From Bacteroidota bacterium (GTDB taxonomy: Bacteria > Bacteroidota > Bacteroidia > J057 > JADKCL01), in the NCBI GenBank assembly GCA_016718825.1, contig JADKCL010000006.1:124001-188000 (forward strand): a stretch of DNA of 64,000 bases, given 5' to 3'. The position numbers were made by a program, and so were the translations under genes. The notes below the pieces were generated by a model. The model did no database searches, was not told the DNA's origin, and worked only from the letters and a program-made list of their open reading frames with translations. Below are positions 9,814 to 18,970 of the stretch, piece by piece; the first letter of the stretch is position 1; each line of letters opens with the position of its first letter.

Positions 9814-9920
9814 GCTTTCAAAAATTTTACGTTGTGACCACAACCAATTGGATGCGTTATCGTTGAATGATGCGCTGTGAAAAGCGATTGTTCGTTCACC
9901 TGAAAGTATAATTCATCAAA

Positions 9921-10115
9921 ATGAGATCAGTCGGTATTGCTTATTTGTTGTGGTTTTTGGGAGGATTTGGCGTGTTGGGCATCCATCGTTTTTATGCAGG
10001 CAGGGTCGGAACCGGAGTTCTCTGGTTCTTCACCGGCGGATTGTTTGGCATCGGCGCCTTGATCGACCTGTTTTTGATTCCAGGGATGATCGCCGACGCC
10101 AATCGGGGGAATTAA
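9921..10115 (+). CDS. TM2-domain membrane protein
   Basis: 64 residues, nearly all one TM2 domain: helix 1 (YLLWFLGGFGVLGIHRFYAG) with the family's GxHRFY motif, a GxLWFF turn, then helix 2 and the DLFLIPGM motif. Two membrane spans with a short cytoplasmic loop. The function of TM2 proteins in bacteria is unknown. It is 150 bp upstream of the MoxR-type ATPase gene on the same strand. Confidence 0.85.
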   Translation: MRSVGIAYLLWFLGGFGVLGIHRFYAGRVGTGVLWFFTGGLFGIGALIDLFLIPGMIADANRGN

Positions 10116-10252
10116 AGGTCTGGCGAAATCAAGGGCGAAGGTTTGCCTGCACAAAAAGGGACATTTCAATCGCGTGAAAGGCATTTTTGTTCCAGTGCAT
10201 GCAGCAATGACGGAAGGCAAAGAGTAACGCCGCGCAATTGGGGAGAATCAAT

Positions 10253-10260
10253 TACCTTCG
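10253..10260 (+). promoter_or_regulatory. Possible -7 box just before the MoxR-like gene
   Basis: TACCTTCG ends 6 bases before ATG 10267. It is the same octamer as at 7986. If used, the transcript would begin at or near the start codon (leaderless or nearly so). Confidence 0.3.
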
Positions 10261-10266
10261 TGGGCG

Positions 10267-11391
10267 ATGGCCCAATACAACTACATTTACTACGGTACCA
10301 AGTGCAGCAGCAAGGAAGTGGAAGACTTTCTGCTACATTCTTTTGATGTGAATGCACGTGCAGAGGAAGCGGGAAGGCGCAAAACACCTGTTTGCATTTG
10401 GGGCCAACACGGCATCGGCAAAACTCAATTGGTCGAGCAAATCGCGCGTGAACGTGGCTTCAAATGGGCCTACATCGCGCCCGCCCAATTTGAGGAAATG
10501 GGCGACCTTGTGGGCATGCCACGGATTGCCGACCAAGCCCACGGCAAGGCAAGTACCGAATTTGTCGCGCCCGATTGGGTCCCTCAAGAAGAAGGTCCCG
10601 GAATCCTCCTCATCGACGACGTCAACCGCGCTGATGACCGCATCTTGCGGGGAATCATGCAGTTGCTGCAAAACTTCGAATTGGTTTCCTGGAAACTTCC
10701 TGCGAAATGGCAGGTGGTCTTGACCGCCAATCCCGACGGCGGCGACTACAGCGTCACGCCCATGGACTTTGCCATGCTCACCCGCATGATGCACGTTTCG
10801 ATGGTTTTTGACCTGAAACGCTGGGCCGCTTGGGCCGAGCAAAACAATGTCGATCCACGAGGCATCAACTTTGTGCTCACCTATCCGGAGGTCGTTTCGG
10901 GCGAACGCACCACGCCGCGGACCTTGGTGCAGTTTTTTGAAAGCATTGCCGGCATCGACGATTTGCAGGAAAATCTCGGCCTCGTCAAAATGTTGGGTGA
11001 TGCCTGCCTGGACAGCGCTACGGTGACGTCCTTCATCAGCTTCATCAGCAACCGCCTCAGCAAACTTCCTTCGCCCCTCGATATCTTGAACTCCGGCGAT
11101 TTTGCCAATGACATTGCCGAACCCATTCGCAAAATGGTCTCCGGCGAAACCAAACGCGTTGATATTCTCTCCGTCATTTCCACGCGTTTGTTCAACTACT
11201 TGATCGTGAATAAAATCGTCTTGGCGGGCAATGCGCGGGAGAATGTCATTCAGTTTTTGCTCATGGACTTTTTCCCGAATGACATGCGCTTCATGATCGG
11301 GCAAGACCTCATGCGCGAAGGCAACGACAGCCTCAAATCCTTGTGGCAACACCCGGAATTGGGTCAAATTTTCCTCGAAAACCTGCTCTGA
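10267..11391 (+). CDS. MoxR-type AAA+ ATPase
   Basis: 374 residues. Walker A GQHGIGKT at about 46-53, Walker B ILLIDDVNRAD at about 117, and sensor-1 VVLTANPDGG. This is the AAA_5/MoxR group, whose members act as chaperone-like ATPases working with a VWA-domain partner. That partner is immediately downstream: only 4 bases separate the stop from the ATG at 11396, so the pair is surely one operon. No signal peptide, so cytoplasmic. Likely job: ATP-driven maturation or remodelling of an unidentified target through the VWA protein. Confidence 0.85.
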   Translation: MAQYNYIYYGTKCSSKEVEDFLLHSFDVNARAEEAGRRKTPVCIWGQHGIGKTQLVEQIARERGFKWAYIAPAQFEEMGDLVGMPRIADQAHGKASTEFVAPDWVPQEEGPGILLIDDVNRADDRILRGIMQLLQNFELVSWKLPAKWQVVLTANPDGGDYSVTPMDFAMLTRMMHVSMVFDLKRWAAWAEQNNVDPRGINFVLTYPEVVSGERTTPRTLVQFFESIAGIDDLQENLGLVKMLGDACLDSATVTSFISFISNRLSKLPSPLDILNSGDFANDIAEPIRKMVSGETKRVDILSVISTRLFNYLIVNKIVLAGNARENVIQFLLMDFFPNDMRFMIGQDLMREGNDSLKSLWQHPELGQIFLENLL

Positions 11392-11395
11392 ACCC

Positions 11396-12661
11396 ATGAC
11401 TTGGAACGCCTCCGACATCCTCGACGATGTTTCCAAAGCCACCAACAACCTGATTTTGGAGGAGAGTTTTTACGGGCATTTTTTCGTGGGAATGCTCAAG
11501 GAGGTACACGAAAAAATCGAAACCATGGCCATCGGTGCAGCCGGGCACCACGTCAAACTGCATATCAATCCGATATTTTGGACGCGGCAATTGGTGTCCA
11601 ACAAGTTGAAAATGGGTTTGGTGAAACACGAAATCTTGCACGTGGTCTTCAAACACATCTTCCGCGGGAAGGATTACAGCCATCGGGACATCTTCAACAT
11701 CGCCTGCGATTTGGTGGTCAATCAATACATCCGGCAGGATTGGTTGCCTGAAAATCGGCTCCATTTGGGGCTGTTTCCCGGGATTGGCTTGGAACCTGAG
11801 CGCGATGCCGACGAATATTACCGCAAGTTGATGGCCCTCAAGGAGCGGATGGAAGCACTCGGAGCACAAACCGAGGATGGGGGAGCAGCGGATTCGGAGA
11901 AGGATCCTGGGAAAGAAGCCTGGGAAAATCTGAAACGCATGCTTGGTGAGGGCGACGAATGGCAAGGAAAACACGCGCTTTGGGTGGATTTGGATCAATT
12001 GCCGACCGCTTTACGGGAGGTTTTGGAGGACCAGATCAATGAGGCGATTCAATCGTCCATGGACAAAGTGCGCCGGGATTCCAAGGAATGGGGAAGTCTT
12101 CCCGCCGGTCTGCGGGCACATTTGGAAGCTTTTGAAAAATCGCGCATGCCCGTTGTGAATTGGCGTCGGCTCTTGCGCATCTTTACGGAAAGCAGTAGCC
12201 GCACATTCATTCGCAGTACCCTCAAACGCCCCAGCAAGCGCTACGGAACCACGCCGGGGATCAAGGTGAAAAAGCGGCAAAAATTACTTGTGGCGGTCGA
12301 TACCTCGGGGTCGATCACGGAAGAAGAGCTCGCCGACTTTTTTGCCGAATTGTACCATATTTGGAAACAGGGTGCAGAAATCCTCGTGGTCGAATGCGAC
12401 ATGGCGATTGCTGCCACCTACGCCTACCGCGGATTTGCGCCAACGGAAATTCATGGCCGTGGTGGCACAAGCTTCGATCCCCCCATCGAATTCGCCAATG
12501 AGACGTACCATCCCGATGCCTTGATTTACTTCACCGACGGGTTTGCACAAGCGACCAAATTTCGGCCACGGATGCCCATTTTATGGATGCTTTCGGCCAA
12601 AGGTGCAAAGCCCGGCACCGAATACTACGACCGCATGGCCGGCATGAAAGTGCAGATGTAA
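11396..12661 (+). CDS. DUF2201-type putative metallopeptidase with VWA-like domain
   Basis: 421 residues. The N-terminal half matches the DUF2201_N putative metallopeptidase layout with a zinc-type HEILH motif at 78-82 (MGLVKHEILHVVFKH) and a downstream D..VN. A charged linker around 150-175 follows. The C-terminal half is a VWA-like domain with an intact MIDAS start VDTSGS (about 301-306) and later GRGGTSF.P and FTDG. It is translationally close to the MoxR-type ATPase upstream. The combination (COG3864-like with a MoxR ATPase) is a recognised but functionally unproven pair. Cytoplasmic. Confidence 0.82.
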   Translation: MTWNASDILDDVSKATNNLILEESFYGHFFVGMLKEVHEKIETMAIGAAGHHVKLHINPIFWTRQLVSNKLKMGLVKHEILHVVFKHIFRGKDYSHRDIFNIACDLVVNQYIRQDWLPENRLHLGLFPGIGLEPERDADEYYRKLMALKERMEALGAQTEDGGAADSEKDPGKEAWENLKRMLGEGDEWQGKHALWVDLDQLPTALREVLEDQINEAIQSSMDKVRRDSKEWGSLPAGLRAHLEAFEKSRMPVVNWRRLLRIFTESSSRTFIRSTLKRPSKRYGTTPGIKVKKRQKLLVAVDTSGSITEEELADFFAELYHIWKQGAEILVVECDMAIAATYAYRGFAPTEIHGRGGTSFDPPIEFANETYHPDALIYFTDGFAQATKFRPRMPILWMLSAKGAKPGTEYYDRMAGMKVQM

Positions 12662-12758
12662 GTGTTTGCATTTCAATGGCATTTGATCATGAATTGCACC
12701 CCCTACGGGGCAACAGATAGGGCTTGACTAAACGAATTTGAATTGTGTTTCCGAATTC

Positions 12759-13430
12759 CTACAACACATCCGGCTCCGTGAACATCGCGGGGCGGCTGTA
12801 ATTGGGATCGCTGAAAAGACCATGCAATTCGGCGTCGATGCGCTTGACAATGTTGTGCATATCCTCCGGATTCCCCACAAAATCGGCATTGTTCACGTCA
12901 ATCACGAGCAATTTTCCGTCTTTGTAGTCACCCACCCAGGATTCGTATTGTTTGTTCAAGTCCTCCAAATACCGGATGCTGATGCTGCTTTCGTAGTCGC
13001 GGCCACGTTTGCTGATCTGCTCGGTGAGCTTTGGAATGCCGGCACGCAGGTAAATCAGCAAATCCGGCGGTTGGATCACCGTGGTCATGGACCTGAACAG
13101 CGAAAAGTAGTTTTCAAAATCGCGTTTGCTCAGAAAACCCGAGTCGCGCAGGTTCCGTGCAAAAATATAGGCGTCCTCGTAAATCGTGCGGTCCTGAATA
13201 ATGGTATGCTCGGCATCGCGGATGGACCTGACCTGATTGAAACGGCTGTGCAGGAAGTAGATTTGCAGCGGAAACGACCACTTGCTCATGTCCTGATAGA
13301 AATCGCTGAGATAGGGATTTTCGTCCACCGCTTCAAAATGAGCCTCCCAGCCATAATGCTTGGCCAATTTGGTCACCAATGTCGTTTTTCCCGCTCCAAT
13401 ATTGCCCGCGACGGCGATGTGCAATCCCAT
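12759..13430 (-). CDS. Deoxynucleoside kinase family protein
   Basis: 223 residues from ATG 13430 (MGLHIAVAGNIGAGKTTL); the upstream extension to 13478 adds nothing conserved. P-loop GNIGAGKT, then VDENPYLSDFY and the IIQDRTIYEDAYIF motif (ERS/DRT-type substrate/lid residues) typical of dNK (dAK/dGK-like) enzymes. They phosphorylate deoxynucleosides to dNMPs with ATP. Single gene, convergent with the VWA gene. It fits functionally with the nucleoside phosphorylase operon that starts 1.1 kb away. Confidence 0.85.
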   Translation of the reverse strand: MGLHIAVAGNIGAGKTTLVTKLAKHYGWEAHFEAVDENPYLSDFYQDMSKWSFPLQIYFLHSRFNQVRSIRDAEHTIIQDRTIYEDAYIFARNLRDSGFLSKRDFENYFSLFRSMTTVIQPPDLLIYLRAGIPKLTEQISKRGRDYESSISIRYLEDLNKQYESWVGDYKDGKLLVIDVNNADFVGNPEDMHNIVKRIDAELHGLFSDPNYSRPAMFTEPDVL

Positions 13431-13671
13431 TTGAATTCTTGACTTTTCTGCCCCAAAATAAGTAAGCGGCCCAGCCAAACGTTTGGGATTTTATGCACAC
13501 CAAACCGCTTTGACGCCTCCGAAGCCGGCTTTCTTCCGCCTGATTTGTGGTTTCAAGACAAGGGTATCCGCTTTCCCCCACATTTCTAAGGTCTTGCTAG
13601 GGTTCAGACCCGCGCCATCCATTTCGATCGTTGTGGATAATTGATTTTCGGCTTTCCGGATGACCCAAAAC

Positions 13672-13702
13672 AAAAATCGACACCCGTGGGTGCCGATTTT
13701 CT
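13672..13702 (-). terminator. Rho-independent terminator
   Basis: Hairpin with near-perfect stem (ATCGGCACCC / GGGTGTCGAT, minus strand) followed by TTTTTGTTTT. It sits about 35 bases after the stop of the pRiA4b-like gene, which it should end. Confidence 0.8.
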
Positions 13703-13734
13703 TATTCTTCTGAAAGGATCAACTGCTTTGTTCC

Positions 13735-14301
13735 TCAATCTTCGTCTTCCTCGTCTTCGACCCAGTTTTCAGGATCATGCAATTCTTCGTTGACCATGTC
13801 CTTGTCAAATTCTTCTGCATCAAAGTCGCCATACAGATCCTTTGTCGCTGCATGCTCGGGATCTTTGGGGTTTTTCAGAATCGCAAGGTCATTCAAATAC
13901 ACCGCAGCACCACCGGTTCCTTCTGGCGGACAAGCGCGGGCACCGTCCAAACAGACAGGATATTCGACGCCGGGCTCGATCTCGACAATCTTTTCCAAGA
14001 CGATTTCGTGCTCCCATTTGTCCTCGAAGTCGTAGGTATAGAGCCACTTGTCGTTGACTTTGCGAAACGCTTGGCCGATCAGGATGTCGGGGGCAAACTC
14101 ATCATCTTCCTCTCCTTCGACCTCAGGATCAATGATTTTTCGTTTTCCGGAGGAGAATTGGTATTCAAATTCCGATTCCCAACCCATTACGGATTGCATC
14201 ACAAAATGCAATTCGTCCATGGCCATGGTGGGATCAACCAGAACCGAGCGCCAAACCGGCGGTTCGATGCCCAAAAGCGTTATTTTGAATTGATAGATCA
14301 T
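13735..14301 (-). CDS. Plasmid pRiA4b ORF-3-like protein
   Basis: 188 residues from ATG 14301 (MIYQFKITLLGIEPPVWR); 11 further in-frame codons upstream look non-coding. The motif 'K[IV]TL.GI.PPVWR' with LH.V.Q..MGW, YTYDFEDKWEHEI and CLDGARACPPEGTGG is diagnostic of the PRiA4_ORF3 family (PF07929). The C-terminus is very acidic (ends DEEDED). Despite the plasmid name, the family is widespread on chromosomes. Molecular function unknown. Followed by a clear terminator. Confidence 0.85.
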   Translation of the reverse strand: MIYQFKITLLGIEPPVWRSVLVDPTMAMDELHFVMQSVMGWESEFEYQFSSGKRKIIDPEVEGEEDDEFAPDILIGQAFRKVNDKWLYTYDFEDKWEHEIVLEKIVEIEPGVEYPVCLDGARACPPEGTGGAAVYLNDLAILKNPKDPEHAATKDLYGDFDAEEFDKDMVNEELHDPENWVEDEEDED

Positions 14302-14543
14302 AACTGCCGAATTAAAACCTTCGAAGGTAAACAAAAACGATTCTTTGCGAATTTAGAAAAAATGTTGCCTCATTCCACCATCCTTTCCGCGGAATTCTCA
14401 GTTCTAAGCTAGGATTTAACGGCAACGACGGGAACGCTCAGCCGAAAAAGGGCGTGGAAGGCAAAACCTGTCCTTCTGCAAATTTTTTACCTTCCCAATA
14501 CTTCGTAACTTCCAGCCCCACACCAAAAAATGGGGAAATAGAC

Positions 14544-15746
14544 GTGATCAGGAGGGTAATACTCATTGTTTTGGACAGCGTTGGAGTCGGCGAACTCCCT
14601 GACGCTGCGCAATTTGGCGACGAAGGCAGCCATACCTTGGGGCATATCGCTGCGGGGCTTCCCGGCTTCGCCTTGCCGCATCTCGAGGCGCTTGGCCTCG
14701 GAAATTTGCCCGGCGTCGGGCTGAAAAGTACCCATTCGGCGACGGGCGCCTTTGGGCGCGCTGCCGAACAAAGCCGTGGCAAAGACACGATCACCGGCCA
14801 TTGGGAAATCGCAGGACTCGTCCCGGATATGGTCTTTCCGTACTTTCCGGAGGGTTTTCCAAGGGAAATCATGGACCGATTCGAAGAACTGATCGGCACC
14901 CGCACCCTCGGAAATTATCCGGCATCGGGCACCGTGATCATCGACGAATTGGGCGAAGAACACATGCGCACCGGCTACCCGATCGTGTACACGAGCAGCG
15001 ACAGCGTCTTCCAAATCGCCATGCACGAATCGATCATTCCCATTGAGCGTCAATACAAAATCTGCGAAATCGCCCGCGAATTGCTGCAAGGCGATTGGGC
15101 CGTCGGGCGGGTGATTGCACGTCCCTTCGTAGGAATCCCCGGCGAATTCAAACGCACATCCAACCGCCACGACTTCAGCATTGATCCGCCGACCGATACC
15201 GTGCTCGACCACCTCTTCAATGCAGGCAAAAAGGTCTATGGCGTCGGCAAGATCTACGACATTTTCAACGGCCGCGGCATCTCCGCCAACAAAAAAAGCA
15301 ACGACAACCAAGAAGGCATCGACAATACCCTGGAATGGATGAAACTCGACTTCGAAGGGCTGGTATTCACCAACTTGGTCGATTTTGACATGCATTTCGG
15401 GCATCGCCGCGACCTGCCCGGCTACGGAAAATGTCTGCAAGAATTTGACCAGCGCCTCCCCGAAATCTTGGCGGCCTTGCGTCCCGACGACGTGCTGATG
15501 ATCACCGCCGACCACGGCAACGATCCCAGCTTCAAAGGCACCGACCATACCCGCGAATACGTGCCCATCCTCGTGTACGGGCAGGCGGTCGCGGGCGGGA
15601 AAGACATCGGAACACGCGCGACGTTTGCCGACATGGGCGCTTCCATCCTCGAGATGCTCGGCGTCGAAGGCGAAACCAAGGGCCAAAGCTTCTGGGCGGA
15701 GATCCAAAACGATTCGAATTCCAAATCGCAGCCCCAATCAATATGA
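14544..15746 (+). CDS. deoB: Phosphopentomutase
   Basis: Interconverts (deoxy)ribose 1-phosphate and 5-phosphate, linking nucleoside phosphorolysis to central metabolism. The conserved protein begins at a GTG (14544; VIRRVILIVLDSVGVGELP); the frame continues upstream to 14454 without conserved sequence. 400 residues. Metal site LDSVG, phospho-acceptor Thr in DTITGHWEI, then TSSDSVFQIA, RPF.G and TADHGNDP with the late His motif DHTREYVP. First gene of a four-gene salvage operon; its stop overlaps the next start by 4 bases (ATGA). Confidence 0.93.
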   Translation: MIRRVILIVLDSVGVGELPDAAQFGDEGSHTLGHIAAGLPGFALPHLEALGLGNLPGVGLKSTHSATGAFGRAAEQSRGKDTITGHWEIAGLVPDMVFPYFPEGFPREIMDRFEELIGTRTLGNYPASGTVIIDELGEEHMRTGYPIVYTSSDSVFQIAMHESIIPIERQYKICEIARELLQGDWAVGRVIARPFVGIPGEFKRTSNRHDFSIDPPTDTVLDHLFNAGKKVYGVGKIYDIFNGRGISANKKSNDNQEGIDNTLEWMKLDFEGLVFTNLVDFDMHFGHRRDLPGYGKCLQEFDQRLPEILAALRPDDVLMITADHGNDPSFKGTDHTREYVPILVYGQAVAGGKDIGTRATFADMGASILEMLGVEGETKGQSFWAEIQNDSNSKSQPQSI

Positions 15747-16588
15747 GTTTATCAGCAACGGAAGATCAGTTTGGGATGCCGGCCATTCGCGCTGCGGCGG
15801 ATTACATTCGCAGCAAAATCAACGGGCTCGAACTAGAAATCGGCCTGATTCTGGGCTCTGGAATGGGTTTGTTGGCCGAGGAAGTCGAAAATCCGGTTCA
15901 TATTCCCTACGGTGAAATTCCCGGTTTTCCGGTTTCGACGGTCGAAGGCCATGCCGGTCGTTTGGTGATCGGGCGGCTTTCCGGGCGGAATGTATTGGTG
16001 ATGCAAGGGCGTTTCCATTACTACGAAGGCTATCCGATTCGGGCCCTCGCCATGCCGGTTTGGGTCATGAAACTGCTGGGAATCAAGATGATGATCGTGA
16101 CCAACGCCGCCGGCGGGGTCAATGCGGCATTCAAGGAAGGCGACCTCATGCTCATCACCGATCATTTGAATATGTTCTTCGACAATCCCATGATCGGCGC
16201 CAACCTCAGCGAACTCGGTCCCCGTTTTCCGGACACTTCGCGGGCTTATTCGGAGCGGTTGATGGGCGTCGCTAAAAATGTCGCAGCGCAGCAAGGCATT
16301 GGCATTCAGCAGGGTGTCTATCTCTGCAATACCGGTCCGAGTTACGAAACGCCTGCCGAAGTGCGCATGGCCCGGACCTTGGGCGCGGATGCCGTCGGGA
16401 TGAGCACCGTCCCCGAAGTGCATGCCGCCACCTTTTGCGGCATCGAAGTGTTGGGCATTTCCTTTATTTCCAATTTGGCAGCCGGCATTTCCGACAAGGC
16501 ATTGAGCCACGCGGAAGTCGTCGAAACCATGGAATCCATCAAAGACAAGTTCATCAACCTCGTGCGCGGCGTCGTGCAGGTCATGTGA
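15743..16588 (+). CDS. punA: Purine nucleoside phosphorylase (trimeric, 6-oxopurine type)
   Basis: 281 residues. Cleaves inosine/guanosine (and deoxy forms) with phosphate. Motifs in order: LILGSGMGLL, VEGHAGRLVIG, GRFHYYEGY (catalytic His), VTNAAGGVN, and GPSYETPAEVRM containing the purine-contacting Glu. The base-site Asn is kept in SFISNLAAG, the late His in LSHAEV. This Asn is the hallmark of 6-oxopurine specificity. Overlaps deoB by 4 bases and is followed after 27 bases by a diverged second copy. Confidence 0.92.
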   Translation: MSLSATEDQFGMPAIRAAADYIRSKINGLELEIGLILGSGMGLLAEEVENPVHIPYGEIPGFPVSTVEGHAGRLVIGRLSGRNVLVMQGRFHYYEGYPIRALAMPVWVMKLLGIKMMIVTNAAGGVNAAFKEGDLMLITDHLNMFFDNPMIGANLSELGPRFPDTSRAYSERLMGVAKNVAAQQGIGIQQGVYLCNTGPSYETPAEVRMARTLGADAVGMSTVPEVHAATFCGIEVLGISFISNLAAGISDKALSHAEVVETMESIKDKFINLVRGVVQVM

Positions 16589-16615
16589 GAACATAAAAGC
16601 AGCGTGAGCACAGCA

Positions 16616-17443
16616 ATGGAAGTTTCTCTCCTTCAAAAAATTCAGGCCGCGGCCGATTACATTCGCAGTCGCAGCAGCATTTCCCCGCAAATCGGCCTCA
16701 TTTTGGGCTCAGGACTCGGGGACATTGCCGACGAAATCACGGACGCCGTTCGCATTGATTACCACGACATTCCCCATTTTCCGGTTTCCACTGTCGAAGG
16801 GCATGCGGGGAGATTGGTCATCGGAATGTTGATGGGAAAGCCCGTGATTGCCTTGCAAGGCCGATTTCACTTCTACGAAGGTTATTCGCTGCAAGAAGTC
16901 ACCTTTCCCGTGCGGGTTTTTAAAGCGCTGGGAATCACCTCGATGATCGTGACCAACGCTTGTGGCGCGCTCAATACGAGTTTTTATCCCGGCGCCTTGA
17001 TGTTCATCACCGACCATATCAATTTCATCGGAAACAATCCGCTGATTGGCAAGAACTTCAATGACCTCGGCCCCCGTTTTCCCGATATGAGTTCGGCGTA
17101 TGACAAGGGGCTGATCGCGCTGGGTAAAAAGGTCGCTGCCGAATTGGGCGTCGAGACCGTCGAAGGCATTTATACTGCGGTCAGTGGCCCCTATTATTTC
17201 TCCAAAGCCGAACTCCGCATGGTCAAGGGATTCGGCTCCGACACCATCGGCATGAGTACCGTTCCTGAAACGATTGTGGCCGTTCACATGGGCATCAAAG
17301 TGTTGGGAATCAGTTGCATCACCGACATGGCCGACCCCGACAACCTTGTGCCGTTGGAACATGCCCACGTCGTGGCGGTCGCCAATCAAGCCAAACCTAA
17401 ATTCATTCGTCTTGTCAATGGCATCGTCCAAAATATCGCCTGA
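16616..17443 (+). CDS. Second PNP-family phosphorylase, base-site Asn changed to Asp
   Basis: 275 residues from ATG 16616 (a GTG at 16604 in the same frame is possible). Clearly homologous to the preceding gene (LILGSGLGDI, VEGHAGRLVIG, GRFHFYEGY, TVPE) but altered where the purine binds. GPSYETPAE becomes GPYYFSKAE, which resembles the GP.FSSRAE of MTA phosphorylases. The segment with the base-contacting Asn (SFISN) reads SCITDMADP, giving Asp. In the family Asp here favours 6-aminopurines. I infer an adenosine- or methylthioadenosine-type substrate, or another specialised one. Operon position third of four; stop and next ATG lie 3 bases apart. Confidence 0.85.
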   Translation: MEVSLLQKIQAAADYIRSRSSISPQIGLILGSGLGDIADEITDAVRIDYHDIPHFPVSTVEGHAGRLVIGMLMGKPVIALQGRFHFYEGYSLQEVTFPVRVFKALGITSMIVTNACGALNTSFYPGALMFITDHINFIGNNPLIGKNFNDLGPRFPDMSSAYDKGLIALGKKVAAELGVETVEGIYTAVSGPYYFSKAELRMVKGFGSDTIGMSTVPETIVAVHMGIKVLGISCITDMADPDNLVPLEHAHVVAVANQAKPKFIRLVNGIVQNIA

Positions 17444-17446
17444 TTT

Positions 17447-18748
17447 ATGAGAATGGTCGATTTGATTTTGAAAAAGCGGGAAGGCGAAGTGCTGACCACG
17501 GCTGAAATCCAATGGATGGTGAAGGGATTTACGAGCGGCGAAATTCCTGATTACCAAGTTTCTGCCCTGATGATGGCGATCTTTTTCAAGGGAATGGAAG
17601 GGGAGGAGACGCAGGCCTTGGTCGAAGCCATGATTCACAGCGGCGACACGATCGACCTGAGCGGCATCCAAGGCATCAAAGTTGACAAACACAGCACGGG
17701 CGGCGTCGGCGACAAAACCAGCATCGTGCTCGGACCCATGGTCGCGGCCGTGGGCGTGCCCGTGGGCAAACTCAGCGGACGCGGACTCGGGCATACGGGC
17801 GGCACCCTCGACAAATTGGAGTCGTTTACCGGCTTCACGATCGAAATGGGGATGGATGCCTTCATTCGAAATGTGAACCAAATCGGGATTGCGATTGCCG
17901 GGCAAACGGCCAATCTTGTCCCCGCAGATAAAAAACTCTACGCCTTGCGCGACGTGACCGGCACCGTCGAAAACGTGAGCCTCATCGCCGGCAGCATCAT
18001 GAGCAAGAAGCTCGCCGCAGGCTGCGATGCCATCGTTTTGGATGTGAAGACGGGTTCGGGCGCCTTCATGAAAACGGTGGAAGACAGCTTCGAATTGGCC
18101 CGTGAGATGGTCAAAATCGGCGAGCGAATGGGCAAACGCACCGTTGCCTTCGTCACGGACATGAGTCAGCCGCTTGGATTTGCCGTCGGAAACGCGCTGG
18201 AGATCCAGGAGGCGATTGCAACGTTGCGCGGTCAAGGCCCCGAAGACCTGCACGAACTCTGCCTGACCCTCGGCAGTGCCATGGTGATGCTCGGCGGCAA
18301 AGCCGAGACCTTGGAAGAGGCCCGCACGCTGCTCGAAGCGACCATTACTTCCGGCAGCGCCCTGCGCAAGCTCCGCGAATTGGTCGTCGCCCAAGGGGGC
18401 GATGGCAGCCAAGTGGACCATCCCGAGACGCTGCCCGGTGCCCAACATTCGCAGGAATTGTTGGCCGACCGCGACGGATTTGTCGTGGACTTGGTGGCCC
18501 TGCAAGTGGGCCATGCCTCGATGTTGCTCGGCGCAGGCCGTGCGACCAAAGACAGCATCATCGACCTCGGGGCAGGCATTTTGCTGCACAAAAAGGTGGG
18601 CGATGCAGTAAGGAAGGGGGATTCGTTGGCGACGTTGTATGCGAATGATGGGGCGTTGATTGCGGGTGCGACGGAGGAATTGCGGCATGCGTATGTGCTG
18701 GGGGATGTGCGGGTGGATGCGCCTCGGTTGATTTTGGGACGGGTTTGA
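17447..18748 (+). CDS. deoA: Pyrimidine-nucleoside / thymidine phosphorylase
   Basis: 433 residues. Phosphorolysis of thymidine, deoxyuridine and probably uridine. The signature VDKHSTGGVGDK (phosphate site), SGRGLGHTGGTLDKLES and the KTGSGAFMKT stretch are intact, so it should be active. Sequence is closer to the Bacillus Pdp type (GVPVGKLSGRG) than to E. coli DeoA. Last gene of the deoB-PNP-PNP-deoA operon. With deoB it channels (deoxy)ribose from pyrimidines as well as purines. A perfect palindrome lies 35 bases after the stop. Confidence 0.92.
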   Translation: MRMVDLILKKREGEVLTTAEIQWMVKGFTSGEIPDYQVSALMMAIFFKGMEGEETQALVEAMIHSGDTIDLSGIQGIKVDKHSTGGVGDKTSIVLGPMVAAVGVPVGKLSGRGLGHTGGTLDKLESFTGFTIEMGMDAFIRNVNQIGIAIAGQTANLVPADKKLYALRDVTGTVENVSLIAGSIMSKKLAAGCDAIVLDVKTGSGAFMKTVEDSFELAREMVKIGERMGKRTVAFVTDMSQPLGFAVGNALEIQEAIATLRGQGPEDLHELCLTLGSAMVMLGGKAETLEEARTLLEATITSGSALRKLRELVVAQGGDGSQVDHPETLPGAQHSQELLADRDGFVVDLVALQVGHASMLLGAGRATKDSIIDLGAGILLHKKVGDAVRKGDSLATLYANDGALIAGATEELRHAYVLGDVRVDAPRLILGRV

Positions 18749-18782
18749 GGGTTTGGGGAATGGATTTTATCCACGATTGTGA

Positions 18783-18818
18783 TGTGGTAGGGTCAGGTCG
18801 CGACCTGACCCTACCACA
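18783..18818. repeat. 36-bp perfect palindrome between convergent genes
   Basis: Two 18-nt arms without loop, centre between 18800 and 18801; core GGTCAGGTCGCGACCTGACC. It lies between deoA (+) and the barrel gene (-), where a bidirectional terminator would fit, but no T-run follows. A relative sits at 40821-40876, also between convergent genes, and a half-copy at about 37263-37285. This looks like a dispersed palindromic repeat family. Confidence 0.75.
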
Positions 18819-18970
18819 ACATATACGGCGATTCAGGATGCGATTTGTTGTTTGGATTGCGTTGTTGCTGATGGTTTTGAGGCTGGCCAGGGTTGTGTGG
18901 GCTATTCTTCACAACAAGGCACATTTCCCAACTCTGACAAGTGATTGCCGAATTCAATTAATAAAGCAAA

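Noticed and set aside
13491..13673. 60-codon minus-strand frame upstream of the kinase gene
   Set aside because: Composition and start unconvincing; the region shows only a terminator.
14487..15737. 416-codon minus-strand frame
   Set aside because: Antisense shadow of phosphopentomutase.
16709..18688. 659-codon minus-strand frame
   Set aside because: Antisense to the two phosphorylase genes; the + strand encodes intact enzymes.
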